Shown in pieces: positions 53,699-61,816 of a stretch of DNA of 64,000 bases. The number at the start of each line of letters is the position of its first letter. The first letter of the stretch is position 1. The DNA comes from Marinoscillum pacificum (GTDB taxonomy: Bacteria; Bacteroidota; Bacteroidia; Cytophagales; Cyclobacteriaceae): assembly GCF_024714495.1 (NCBI RefSeq), contig NZ_JAMZMJ010000016.1, positions 1-64,000 of the forward strand. Direction: 5' to 3'. Both the position numbers and the translations under genes were made by a program. The notes beneath the pieces are model-generated. The model ran no database searches. It saw only the letters and a list, made by a program, of their open reading frames with translations, and had not been told where the DNA came from.

Positions 53699-55546
53699 AT
53701 GTCAAAGAAATTATGGTTGTCATTCATAATTCAATTTGTCGGTTTGATTGCATACTCTAGTCAGACCAAAATTGATAGTCTTAAAGAGAAGTTATCAAGA
53801 GTTGATGTTCAGGAAAAACGAGAAGTTCTAACATCATTAACTGCATACTTGCTTAGTCAGCCGGATTCTGTTATCGCTTATGCGCAACAATTGATAGATA
53901 TAAGTCAGGATGATAAATACTATCTAGCTAGTGCGTATTTCTATATGGGGCAAGCACTTAAGGATAAAGGGAATTATGAGCAAAGTATTGATTATCTCTA
54001 CAAGTCCTTGAAACTAAAACTTGAGATTAATGAAAAAACAAGTCCTGCGGAAACATTGCTGGCTACTGTTTATGGTCGGATTGGTGATATGGAAAAAAGT
54101 AGTTTATACTTTCATAGATTGATCAAAGAATTTCATCAAAATGAAGATTCAAACAGACTAATCCAGGCTTATAATAATTTTGGTGAGGCTTTCTATCAAA
54201 ACAATCAACTTGATTCGGCATATTACTATTTTTCTATTGGAGTAGAGCATGCTAAAGAAGCTCAAAAACTCGTGTACACTAAGTTTCTTACTGGTAATTT
54301 AGGAATGGTTAACCTAAAGATTGGAAGGTTAGATTCTGCTGAAGTTCAACTACGCCAAATTGTTGATTACTTAGTTAAAGTTTCGGATGCAAAGTTGACT
54401 TTTCAGATTTTGCTGGCGGAAGTTTACATGAAAAAGAAACAGGTTGTTAAAGCCATTTCATTAACACAGGATGTTATTGCCAAATCGAATAAGGGAGAGT
54501 TTAAAGAGCAGTTACGTGATGGGTATAAGTTGTTGAGTCAGCTATATGAAATTCAAGGTGATTATGAGAATTCGTTAAAAAGCTACAAGGAGTTTATAGA
54601 ACTTGATAATAGCCTGAAAGATATTGAGGTTATTAGAAAAATCGGGGACATGAAAACAGAATTTGAGGTTGGGCAAAAACAAGCAGAACTGGATCTGGTC
54701 AATGCCGAACGAGATAAGGAGCGTTTAATAACTATTGGTATTTCTTTATTGGCCGCTGTACTGTTGATTCTTGGGTTGGTTATCCTGAAGTATTATCGGC
54801 AAAAAACCAAAACCAATGAGGAATTGGAACGACTCAATCAGACCAAGGATAAGTTTTTCTCCATTATTTCACATGATTTAAGAGGACCAGTAAGTTCCTT
54901 TTTTGGGATTAGTAGAATGATCAAATCCCTTGTTAATAGGCAACAAACGGAGCAGCTTCTGGCAATAGCTGATGATATTGATGAGTCTGTCGATCGATTG
55001 TCCGCATTATTAGATAACCTACTCAATTGGGCAATGCAGCAACAGGGTCATTTCCCGAATGTGCCTGAGAAAGTGGATTTAAATGAAGTAGCGGAGGATT
55101 TGATTCGTACGCTGGATACGATGGCTAAGGGAAAGCAAATAGACTTGCAAGCACAGATCGAGCAGCCTATTTATTTGTGGGTGGATAAAAACACCACTAT
55201 GACCATTTTACGCAATTTGGTCAATAATGCCTTGAAATTTACACCCGATGGAGGAAGTGTTACCATCTCAGCTTCCAAAAATGCCGATCAAGCCGTTATT
55301 GAAGTCATTGATTCAGGAGTGGGAATACCACAGGAGAAGCTGAAAAATTTATTTCAGTTACAAGATAAAAAGAGTACTTATGGTACTTCTGGAGAGAAGG
55401 GGCTTGGTTTAGGATTGCAGTTAGTTTATGAGTTTGTAGAAATGAATGGAGGTAAAATTGAAGTGTCGAGTCAAGAACTTGTGGGGACTACATTTACCGT
55501 TACTTTACCACTTTACGATCTAGAAGAAGAAGTAATTGCAACATAA
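53699..55546 (+). CDS. TPR-containing transmembrane histidine kinase 1 (sensor type A)
   Basis: The 615-aa protein has a signal peptide (1-21), a periplasmic array of about six TPRs (about 30-310, with YNNFGEAFYQNNQLDSAYYYF and LGMVNLKIGRLDSAEVQL), a short coiled coil, one membrane helix (about 343-364), HisKA with His392 in ISHDLRGPV, and a HATPase domain (LRNLVNNALKFTPDGG near 504, DSGVGIP, GLGLGLQLVYEF). No receiver is attached or nearby. The sensor half is closest to kinase 3, not to its direct neighbour. It should phosphorylate a regulator encoded elsewhere. Confidence 0.92.
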   Translation: MSKKLWLSFIIQFVGLIAYSSQTKIDSLKEKLSRVDVQEKREVLTSLTAYLLSQPDSVIAYAQQLIDISQDDKYYLASAYFYMGQALKDKGNYEQSIDYLYKSLKLKLEINEKTSPAETLLATVYGRIGDMEKSSLYFHRLIKEFHQNEDSNRLIQAYNNFGEAFYQNNQLDSAYYYFSIGVEHAKEAQKLVYTKFLTGNLGMVNLKIGRLDSAEVQLRQIVDYLVKVSDAKLTFQILLAEVYMKKKQVVKAISLTQDVIAKSNKGEFKEQLRDGYKLLSQLYEIQGDYENSLKSYKEFIELDNSLKDIEVIRKIGDMKTEFEVGQKQAELDLVNAERDKERLITIGISLLAAVLLILGLVILKYYRQKTKTNEELERLNQTKDKFFSIISHDLRGPVSSFFGISRMIKSLVNRQQTEQLLAIADDIDESVDRLSALLDNLLNWAMQQQGHFPNVPEKVDLNEVAEDLIRTLDTMAKGKQIDLQAQIEQPIYLWVDKNTTMTILRNLVNNALKFTPDGGSVTISASKNADQAVIEVIDSGVGIPQEKLKNLFQLQDKKSTYGTSGEKGLGLGLQLVYEFVEMNGGKIEVSSQELVGTTFTVTLPLYDLEEEVIAT

Positions 55547-55630
55547 GTTGTCTTGCTGGTTACGTTTTTTGTGATAAATTTTTAACTTCCCATACTTTTT
55601 AATTCACCTACGTAATAAACCTAACTGACC

Positions 55631-55990
55631 ATGGCTAGATATGCTGTAGTAAACATTCTTAAGTACAAGAATGGTAAACTCTATTTTTCTGATGATGACA
55701 ATTCCTGGGAAGAAGTTTCGCCTGAAACTGTAACTGGATATCCTAAGCAAAATGAATTAATGATCTGGATGGCTGGTCCTGGAGTGAAGATCATTACAGG
55801 GATCGACTTTGTTGACAATGATGACTTTGTCAATCCACCTAAGCCAAAATATACCAACCGAATGTGGATAGTCAAAGTGAAACCTGATGCGATAATTGAT
55901 AACGAGCCTAAATATACTATACGATTTGTAGATAGTGATGGGAACTGTCATGAGGTAGATCCGAAAATTAGTATAAAAGGAGGGACTTGA
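55631..55990 (+). CDS. Small beta-rich protein preceding kinase 2 (unrecognised family)
   Basis: The 119-aa protein is the paralogue of the gene at 53263 (shared opening MAxxxVVNxLxYxxGKLxxSxDDxxW and C-terminal KYxI...VDPxI). It lacks the Lys-rich segment and has one Cys (GNCHEVDP). It is predicted cytoplasmic and beta-rich. It ends 1 bp before the start of kinase 2, so the pair is almost certainly co-translated; this ties the family to the kinases. Confidence 0.8.
   Translation: MARYAVVNILKYKNGKLYFSDDDNSWEEVSPETVTGYPKQNELMIWMAGPGVKIITGIDFVDNDDFVNPPKPKYTNRMWIVKVKPDAIIDNEPKYTIRFVDSDGNCHEVDPKISIKGGT
55977..55984 (+). promoter_or_regulatory. Strong Shine-Dalgarno that sets a TTG start for kinase 2
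   Basis: AAGGAGGG stands 7 bp before TTG 55992, inside the last codons of the small gene. Shine-Dalgarno sequences are rare in Bacteroidota, and no ATG is available before the signal peptide of the kinase. Confidence 0.6.
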
Positions 55991-55991
55991 T

Positions 55992-57872
55992 TTGAGGTGT
56001 AATTTCTGCGTTATTATATTTCTTTTAGTTTTCCTGAGAGGCTATTCGCAAGATCAACGTATTGCGGATAGTCTCTTATTTATTTATGACAAACAGGCTA
56101 ATGGAGATTTAAATGCTTCAGAGTATAGTGAGCTCGTTTGGAGTATAGCTTTCAATTCTACAAACCCACAAGAGAAAATTCGATATTCCAATGAAATGAT
56201 TGATTTCTCCTTAAAAAATGGCGATGAAATAGGAGTTCTCAGAGGGTATTATCAATTGGGTGATGCACTACGCAAATTGGGAAATTTAGATAGTGCCCTT
56301 CAGGTTTTTTTTAAATGTTTAGAAATATCAAAAAGACAAGAAGCAGTCGTCTCAAATAGTGTTGGCGAATCACTTGTTGCTATCGCTGATATATATTCAA
56401 TATTAGGGAGTCATCAAAATGCCATTGACTATTACAAGCAAGCCATTTTTGCACTAACAGGACGAAATAAGTTGACACTTGCTTCTGTTCAGCTCAATTT
56501 GGGAGATGAATATTTCAATTATGGTGAGTTGGATTCTGCACTTTTCTACTTTGAAGCATCTCAACTGATTTATCAGGATTTAGATTATACAATTGGAGTT
56601 GCGTATAGTTTAGGAAACATCGGGTTGGTTTATGCCAAGCAGGGTCATTTTATTTCTGCGGAAAAGAACATACAACTGGCTGTGAATAGTCTTGATAAGA
56701 TGGAGGATTATTATGGGATATCAATTTACCTCACCTATATGGCCGATATCTATGAGCAGAAGCATGAAATAAATTCTGCTTTAAAGTATGCGTCAAAAAG
56801 TATGCAATTAGCTATTCGGTATGGTCTGAAAGAACAAATAAGAGATGCAAGTCTGAAGTTATCTCAGCTATTTGAAATGCAGAGAAACATAGACAGTGCG
56901 TATTATTATCACAAACAGTATGTCGCGTTCAGGGATAGTATTAATAATGAAGAAACCATTCAAAAGATTGCTGATATCCGCACGGAATATGAAGTTGGTC
57001 AAAAACAAGCTGAAGTAGACGTACTTACGGCACAACAAAAGACTGAGCGGGTCATCATGGCAGCAATTACCTTGCTTGCTGTGGTGCTGCTCATACTTGG
57101 GTTAATTGTTTACAAATACTACAAGCAAAAAAGCAGAACAAGCCAGGAATTGGAACGGCTTAATCAAACCAAAGACAAATTTTTTTCCATCATTTCTCAT
57201 GATTTACGCGGCCCGGTAAGTTCATTTATGGGTATAAGTAGAATGATCAAGTTTTTAGTAGAGGCAAAAGAAACTGATCAACTACTCGAAATCGCGGATG
57301 ATATTGATGACTCTGTGGAAAGACTTTCTGCGCTTCTAGATAATCTCCTCAATTGGGCCATGCAGCAACAAGGTCATTTTCCTAATGTGCCTGAAAAAGT
57401 ATCTCTGAATGACATGGCGGATGAGATTGTGAAGACCTTAAAAAATATGGCTCAAGGAAAGCTCATCGATTTGAAAGCTGACATTTCTGAGTCTATAGAC
57501 CTCTGGGTGGATAGGAATACGACCATGACGATTCTTAGAAATCTGGTGAGTAATGCGTTGAAATTTACACCTGAGACAGGTGCAGTTATGATACAAGCGT
57601 ATTCTAAACACGATCGGGCTATTATTAAGATTAAAGACACTGGGGTTGGTATTTCACAAGACAAATTAGAGAACCTTTTTAAACTACAGGATAAGAAAAG
57701 CACTTATGGCACTGCCGGGGAAAAAGGGCTTGGTCTTGGCCTTCAGCTGGTCTATGAGTTTATAGAAATGAATCAAGGAAGAATTGATGTGAGTAGTGAA
57801 GAAGGAAAGGGAACTACCTTCGAAATCAGTTTGCCTCTATTTTCTTACTCAGAACAATTAGTCGAGAGTTGA
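55992..57872 (+). CDS. TPR-containing transmembrane histidine kinase 2 (sensor type B)
   Basis: The 626-aa protein starts with TTG and a signal peptide (1-20, ending RGYSQ). The periplasmic half has about six TPRs of a type shared with kinase 4 (LGDEYFNYGELDSALFYFEA; YSLGNIGLVYAKQGHFISAE; MADIYEQKHEINSALKYASK). A membrane helix (about 353-374) precedes HisKA with His403 in ISHDLRGPV and a complete HATPase domain (LRNLVSNALKFTPETG, DTGVGIS, GLGLGLQLVYEF). No receiver domain. It is coupled to the small gene upstream by a 1-bp gap. Confidence 0.92.
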   Translation: MRCNFCVIIFLLVFLRGYSQDQRIADSLLFIYDKQANGDLNASEYSELVWSIAFNSTNPQEKIRYSNEMIDFSLKNGDEIGVLRGYYQLGDALRKLGNLDSALQVFFKCLEISKRQEAVVSNSVGESLVAIADIYSILGSHQNAIDYYKQAIFALTGRNKLTLASVQLNLGDEYFNYGELDSALFYFEASQLIYQDLDYTIGVAYSLGNIGLVYAKQGHFISAEKNIQLAVNSLDKMEDYYGISIYLTYMADIYEQKHEINSALKYASKSMQLAIRYGLKEQIRDASLKLSQLFEMQRNIDSAYYYHKQYVAFRDSINNEETIQKIADIRTEYEVGQKQAEVDVLTAQQKTERVIMAAITLLAVVLLILGLIVYKYYKQKSRTSQELERLNQTKDKFFSIISHDLRGPVSSFMGISRMIKFLVEAKETDQLLEIADDIDDSVERLSALLDNLLNWAMQQQGHFPNVPEKVSLNDMADEIVKTLKNMAQGKLIDLKADISESIDLWVDRNTTMTILRNLVSNALKFTPETGAVMIQAYSKHDRAIIKIKDTGVGISQDKLENLFKLQDKKSTYGTAGEKGLGLGLQLVYEFIEMNQGRIDVSSEEGKGTTFEISLPLFSYSEQLVES

Positions 57873-57918
57873 TTTGTGTTTGGTTTTGAGGTGTTGATTG
57901 GTTCAGGCAATAATTCGC

Positions 57919-57926
57919 TAACTTTG
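57919..57926 (+). promoter_or_regulatory. Putative -7 element (TAACTTTG) of kinase 3
   Basis: TAACTTTG fits TAnnTTTG and stands 12 bp before ATG 57938. TTG at 57895 and 57899 give possible -33 elements at 21 and 17 bp. The transcript would be nearly leaderless. Confidence 0.5.
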
Positions 57927-57937
57927 ATTTAGTTATA

Positions 57938-59827
57938 ATGATGAGTTGCTGCAAACATGTTTTTACTTTCTTGTTGCTCCTTGGGATGCAGCATATTGCA
58001 TTATCAAGTAATGAGTCAATTGATAGTCTTAAGCATGTACTCTCTAAGGAATTAAGTGTTGAGGATCGTCTTCAAACTTTAGCGTTTCTGACTCGCGATT
58101 ACCGTTTTCAGGAGGATTCTTCAATTAAATATGGGCACATCTTGCTACATGAATCCATCGAGCTCCAAAATAATTATTACGTATCCTCTGCTTGTGTTAA
58201 TCTTGGTCAATCCTTTAAGGATAAAGGTGCATATGAAATAGCAGCTAAATATTTGTTGCAAGCGTTGGATGCCGCCAAATCAGATGGTTTAAACCTTCAG
58301 AATCATTATGGGCTTCTTGGTGCCGTTTATGGGAGGTTAGGTGATATGCAGAGATCGTTCATGTACTTTGAAAAAAGCATAGAATGGGCTGAAAAGCATG
58401 AATATGCTTTGTATTTAAAATGTATTTCCTACAATAACCTCGCTGAAGCATATTATCAAAATGGCGTCTTTGACTCGGCAAATGTCTACTTTCGTAAGGC
58501 TTACGATATTGCTTATTCTAAAAATTATGGTGCCAGACACTTAATTAGTGGAAATATAGGCATGATGAACCTGAAGTTTGGAAAATTAGATTCGGCAGAA
58601 ATCCAATTAAAACGAGTGCTGAGTCATTTGGACCCATCCAGTAAAGCTTATTTGACATTCAAAATATTAATAGGGCGGTTGTACTTTGAAACAGATAGAT
58701 TGGACTCTGCTCTTATTGCCACCAAAGAAGTTATCAGAAATTCAGAATTGCTGGAAATTAAAGAGCAGGTAAGGGATGGTCTGTTGCTTTTAAGTCAGAT
58801 TCAAAAAAGTATTGGAGATTTAGAAGGAGCTTTTACCAATTACGAGACCTATGTTGAGTTAAAAGATGAACTAGAAAACGTTGAGGCGTATGCAAGAATA
58901 AGCAATCTGCAGTCAGAATTTGACCTAGCACAAAAGGATGCAGAAATACAGGTATATGCCGCGGAAAAGAAGAGCCGAGATGTAGTGTTAATCGTTGTAT
59001 TAGCATTTTTTGTTTTGTTGGGTGGTTTTGTGATAGTGTTGATGAGACAAAATCGATCAAAGTCGCGAATGAATGTTCAGCTTACCCGACAGAAGGGTGA
59101 ACTGGAAGTACTTAATCAAACCAAGGATAAGTTTTTCAGCATTATTTCTCATGACTTGAGAGGGCCAGTTAGTGCTTTTTACGGAGTGAGTCGGATGATT
59201 AAGTTTTTGGCTATTTCCAATCGAACAGATGAATTGATAGAAATGGCAGATGATATCAGTAAATCAGTTGATCGACTCTCATCATTGTTAGATAATTTGT
59301 TAAACTGGGCCATGCAGCAACGCGGGGATATTCCTAATATTCCAGAAAAGATCATTTTGAAAACCTTGGTTTTAGAAATTGTAGGTTCCTTAAAGACGCT
59401 TGCAGAAAGTAAAAATATTAGTTTGACGTGTGATATTGATGATCAAATGGTTATTTGGGCGGATAAGAATATTACCTCCACCATTATTCGAAACCTGATC
59501 AGTAATTCGTTGAAGTTTACACCGGAAGGCGGGCAGGTAAGTATTTTGGTTGAGGAGAAAAATCGCACTGCTAGCGTTGTGATTCGAGATTCGGGAGTGG
59601 GTATTCCTGAATACAAATTGAAAACACTTTTCAATGGTCAATCAGAGGAATCTACTTATGGAACTGCAGGTGAAAAGGGACTTGGGCTAGGATTGCAACT
59701 TGTGCATGAATTTGTAGGAATGATTGGGGGGAAAATATCCGTTGAGAGCCAAATTAATACTGGCACGAGCTTTAAGTTCACTGTTCCAAAATATGAATTG
59801 GGAAAAGAGTTAGCTGAAATTCATTAG
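57938..59827 (+). CDS. TPR-containing transmembrane histidine kinase 3 (sensor type A)
   Basis: The 629-aa protein has a signal peptide (about 1-23, ATG 57938 or 57941), about six TPRs like those of kinase 1 (YNNLAEAYYQNGVFDSANVYF; IGMMNLKFGKLDSAEIQL), a membrane helix (about 349-370), HisKA with His405 in ISHDLRGPV and HATPase with IRNLISNSLKFTPEGG, DSGVGIP and GLGLGLQLVHEF. It has no small gene in front of it. It may have its own promoter. Confidence 0.92.
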   Translation: MMSCCKHVFTFLLLLGMQHIALSSNESIDSLKHVLSKELSVEDRLQTLAFLTRDYRFQEDSSIKYGHILLHESIELQNNYYVSSACVNLGQSFKDKGAYEIAAKYLLQALDAAKSDGLNLQNHYGLLGAVYGRLGDMQRSFMYFEKSIEWAEKHEYALYLKCISYNNLAEAYYQNGVFDSANVYFRKAYDIAYSKNYGARHLISGNIGMMNLKFGKLDSAEIQLKRVLSHLDPSSKAYLTFKILIGRLYFETDRLDSALIATKEVIRNSELLEIKEQVRDGLLLLSQIQKSIGDLEGAFTNYETYVELKDELENVEAYARISNLQSEFDLAQKDAEIQVYAAEKKSRDVVLIVVLAFFVLLGGFVIVLMRQNRSKSRMNVQLTRQKGELEVLNQTKDKFFSIISHDLRGPVSAFYGVSRMIKFLAISNRTDELIEMADDISKSVDRLSSLLDNLLNWAMQQRGDIPNIPEKIILKTLVLEIVGSLKTLAESKNISLTCDIDDQMVIWADKNITSTIIRNLISNSLKFTPEGGQVSILVEEKNRTASVVIRDSGVGIPEYKLKTLFNGQSEESTYGTAGEKGLGLGLQLVHEFVGMIGGKISVESQINTGTSFKFTVPKYELGKELAEIH

Positions 59828-59864
59828 TATTTATTCTTCGGTGATACTCATTTCTGGGTCTTTA

Positions 59865-59872
59865 TTAACTTT
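59865..59872 (+). promoter_or_regulatory. Putative -7 element (TAACTTTG) of kinase 4
   Basis: The same octamer as before kinase 3, 24 bp upstream of ATG 59897. No clear -33 TTG is present. Confidence 0.4.
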
Positions 59873-59896
59873 GGGGTATATATCTGATAATCAGGT

Positions 59897-61816
59897 ATGA
59901 GTGATAAACCTAATCACATGACCTCCAGCTACCTAAAATACTTTGCTTTTTTACTGATTTTATTCGGTATTGAGTCCAATGCTCAGAATCAATTCCAGGC
60001 AGATAGTCTAATAGAAGTTTATAATAAGTTGCCGGAAGGAGATACAGCTAGATTTAACTTGTTGAAAGAGATTGCTAATAATCAAAATGATCCAAGACAA
60101 AAGTTAAAATTCGCTAGCAAGCTTATTGAGGAAGCTAAGAAAGTTAAAAGTCTTCGCTATTTACATCATGGATATGTAAATGAAGGACAAGCCTATCGAT
60201 TAATGGGCGATTTTAACGTTGCTATTTATAGCTTGTTCAAAGCATTGGCAATTGCTGAAGAAGATCAATATGACAAAGGTATAGCTGCCGCTAACACTGC
60301 ATTGGCTGATGTGCACTCAATTGTAGGAAATCATACCAATTCCATACTCTATTACAAAGAGGCGATGAAATGGTTGACTAAATCAGATAGCACGCTTCTT
60401 GCAATCATTTTGCTCAATATGGGAGATGAGTATTATTTGTCTTCCATGTATGATTCTGCTTTGGTGAGCTTTCAGTCATCTTTAGCCATCTATGAAAATC
60501 TTGGGAATGACGCTTCGGGCTTAGCTTATAACCTTGGCAATATTGGATTGGTACAAGCAGAACTAGGAAATCTGGAAGAGGCAGAGTTTAATATCAAAGC
60601 CGCCATCGGATCATTGGAGACTCTTGGTGATCATTATGGAAGTGCCATTTTTTTGAGCTATCTGGCTGAAATTTACGGTAAGAAGGGATATTTAAAGCAA
60701 GCGAAAGTTCTGGCGGATTCTAGTATGTCAATTTCACAGAGATATGGATTGAAGGCGGAAATACGAGATAATTCAAGACGGCTTGCGGATATCTATGCGA
60801 TGAGTTCAGATTATGAAACGGCTTACCGATACCATCAACAGTATGTTCAGTTAAAAGACAGTATTTCTAATGACGAGATATTAAGTCAAATGGAGAACCT
60901 GGAAAGTGCTTTTGAATTGGCAAAAAAACAATCCGAGGTTGATCTTCTAACTGCAGAACAAGAGTATCAAAGCACGGTTATCAACGCGACCATTATCATT
61001 TCAATTATTTTGGTAATTCTTGCGATTGTTATTCTCATGTATTACCGTAATAAAGCCAGAACAAATGCTGTTTTAGAACTTCAGAAGCAAAAGCTGGAAG
61101 AGCTTAATCAGACCAAAGACAAGTTTTTCTCTATTATTTCACATGATTTGAGAGGTCCTATTAATTCCTTTCATGGTATCAGTAGTTTGATCAAATTCTT
61201 TGTGGAAGCAAAGGATATGGATCAACTGTTGGAAGTAGCAGATGATATTGATCAGTCAGTAGATCGATTGAATAATCTATTGAATAACTTATTGAGCTGG
61301 GCAATGAAACAACAAGGTCAGTTTCCTAATGTTCCTGAAAAAGTTAATCTCAATGAACTCGCACAAGAGTTGGTAGAGACTCTTGATAATATGGCTCAAG
61401 GTAAAAACATTGAACTCAGTGCCAGAATTGATGAGCAGATCTTTCTTTGGGCAGATAAAAATACAACCATGACCATTCTAAGGAACTTAGTCAATAATGC
61501 ATTGAAGTTTACGATGCCTGGCGGAAAGGTCGGTATAGCTGCTACACGAGATAAAAAGAATGCGATTATCAAGATTTATGATACCGGACTTGGTATGCCT
61601 GCGGATAAATTGGTGCTATTGGGTAAGCTACAAGACCTATCTAGTACGTATGGTACTGGAGGAGAAAGAGGTTTGGGACTTGGGCTACAGTTGGTCTACG
61701 AATTTGTGGAAATGAACAATGGCAAAATAGAAGTGGATAGTGTAGAGAAAATTGGAACCACATTTACTGTCTATTTGCCATTGTTTGATGAAGTGACTGA
61801 ACAAGTCACTGCCTAA
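59897..61816 (+). CDS. TPR-containing transmembrane histidine kinase 4 (sensor type B)
   Basis: The 639-aa protein starts at ATG 59897 or, giving a more typical signal peptide, ATG 59918. Its TPRs are like those of kinase 2 (MGDEYYLSSMYDSALVSFQSS; YNLGNIGLVQAELGNLEEAE; LAEIYGKKGYLKQAKVLADS). A membrane helix (about 360-382) is followed by HisKA with His416 in ISHDLRGPI and HATPase with LRNLVNNALKFTMPGG, DTGLGMP and GLGLGLQLVYEF. Its stop codon touches that of the convergent gene. Confidence 0.92.
   Translation: MSDKPNHMTSSYLKYFAFLLILFGIESNAQNQFQADSLIEVYNKLPEGDTARFNLLKEIANNQNDPRQKLKFASKLIEEAKKVKSLRYLHHGYVNEGQAYRLMGDFNVAIYSLFKALAIAEEDQYDKGIAAANTALADVHSIVGNHTNSILYYKEAMKWLTKSDSTLLAIILLNMGDEYYLSSMYDSALVSFQSSLAIYENLGNDASGLAYNLGNIGLVQAELGNLEEAEFNIKAAIGSLETLGDHYGSAIFLSYLAEIYGKKGYLKQAKVLADSSMSISQRYGLKAEIRDNSRRLADIYAMSSDYETAYRYHQQYVQLKDSISNDEILSQMENLESAFELAKKQSEVDLLTAEQEYQSTVINATIIISIILVILAIVILMYYRNKARTNAVLELQKQKLEELNQTKDKFFSIISHDLRGPINSFHGISSLIKFFVEAKDMDQLLEVADDIDQSVDRLNNLLNNLLSWAMKQQGQFPNVPEKVNLNELAQELVETLDNMAQGKNIELSARIDEQIFLWADKNTTMTILRNLVNNALKFTMPGGKVGIAATRDKKNAIIKIYDTGLGMPADKLVLLGKLQDLSSTYGTGGERGLGLGLQLVYEFVEMNNGKIEVDSVEKIGTTFTVYLPLFDEVTEQVTA

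Noticed and set aside
53263-61816. Defence island or phage-related system
   Set aside because: No nuclease, methylase, recombinase or phage protein is present; the genes are sensor kinases and small proteins.
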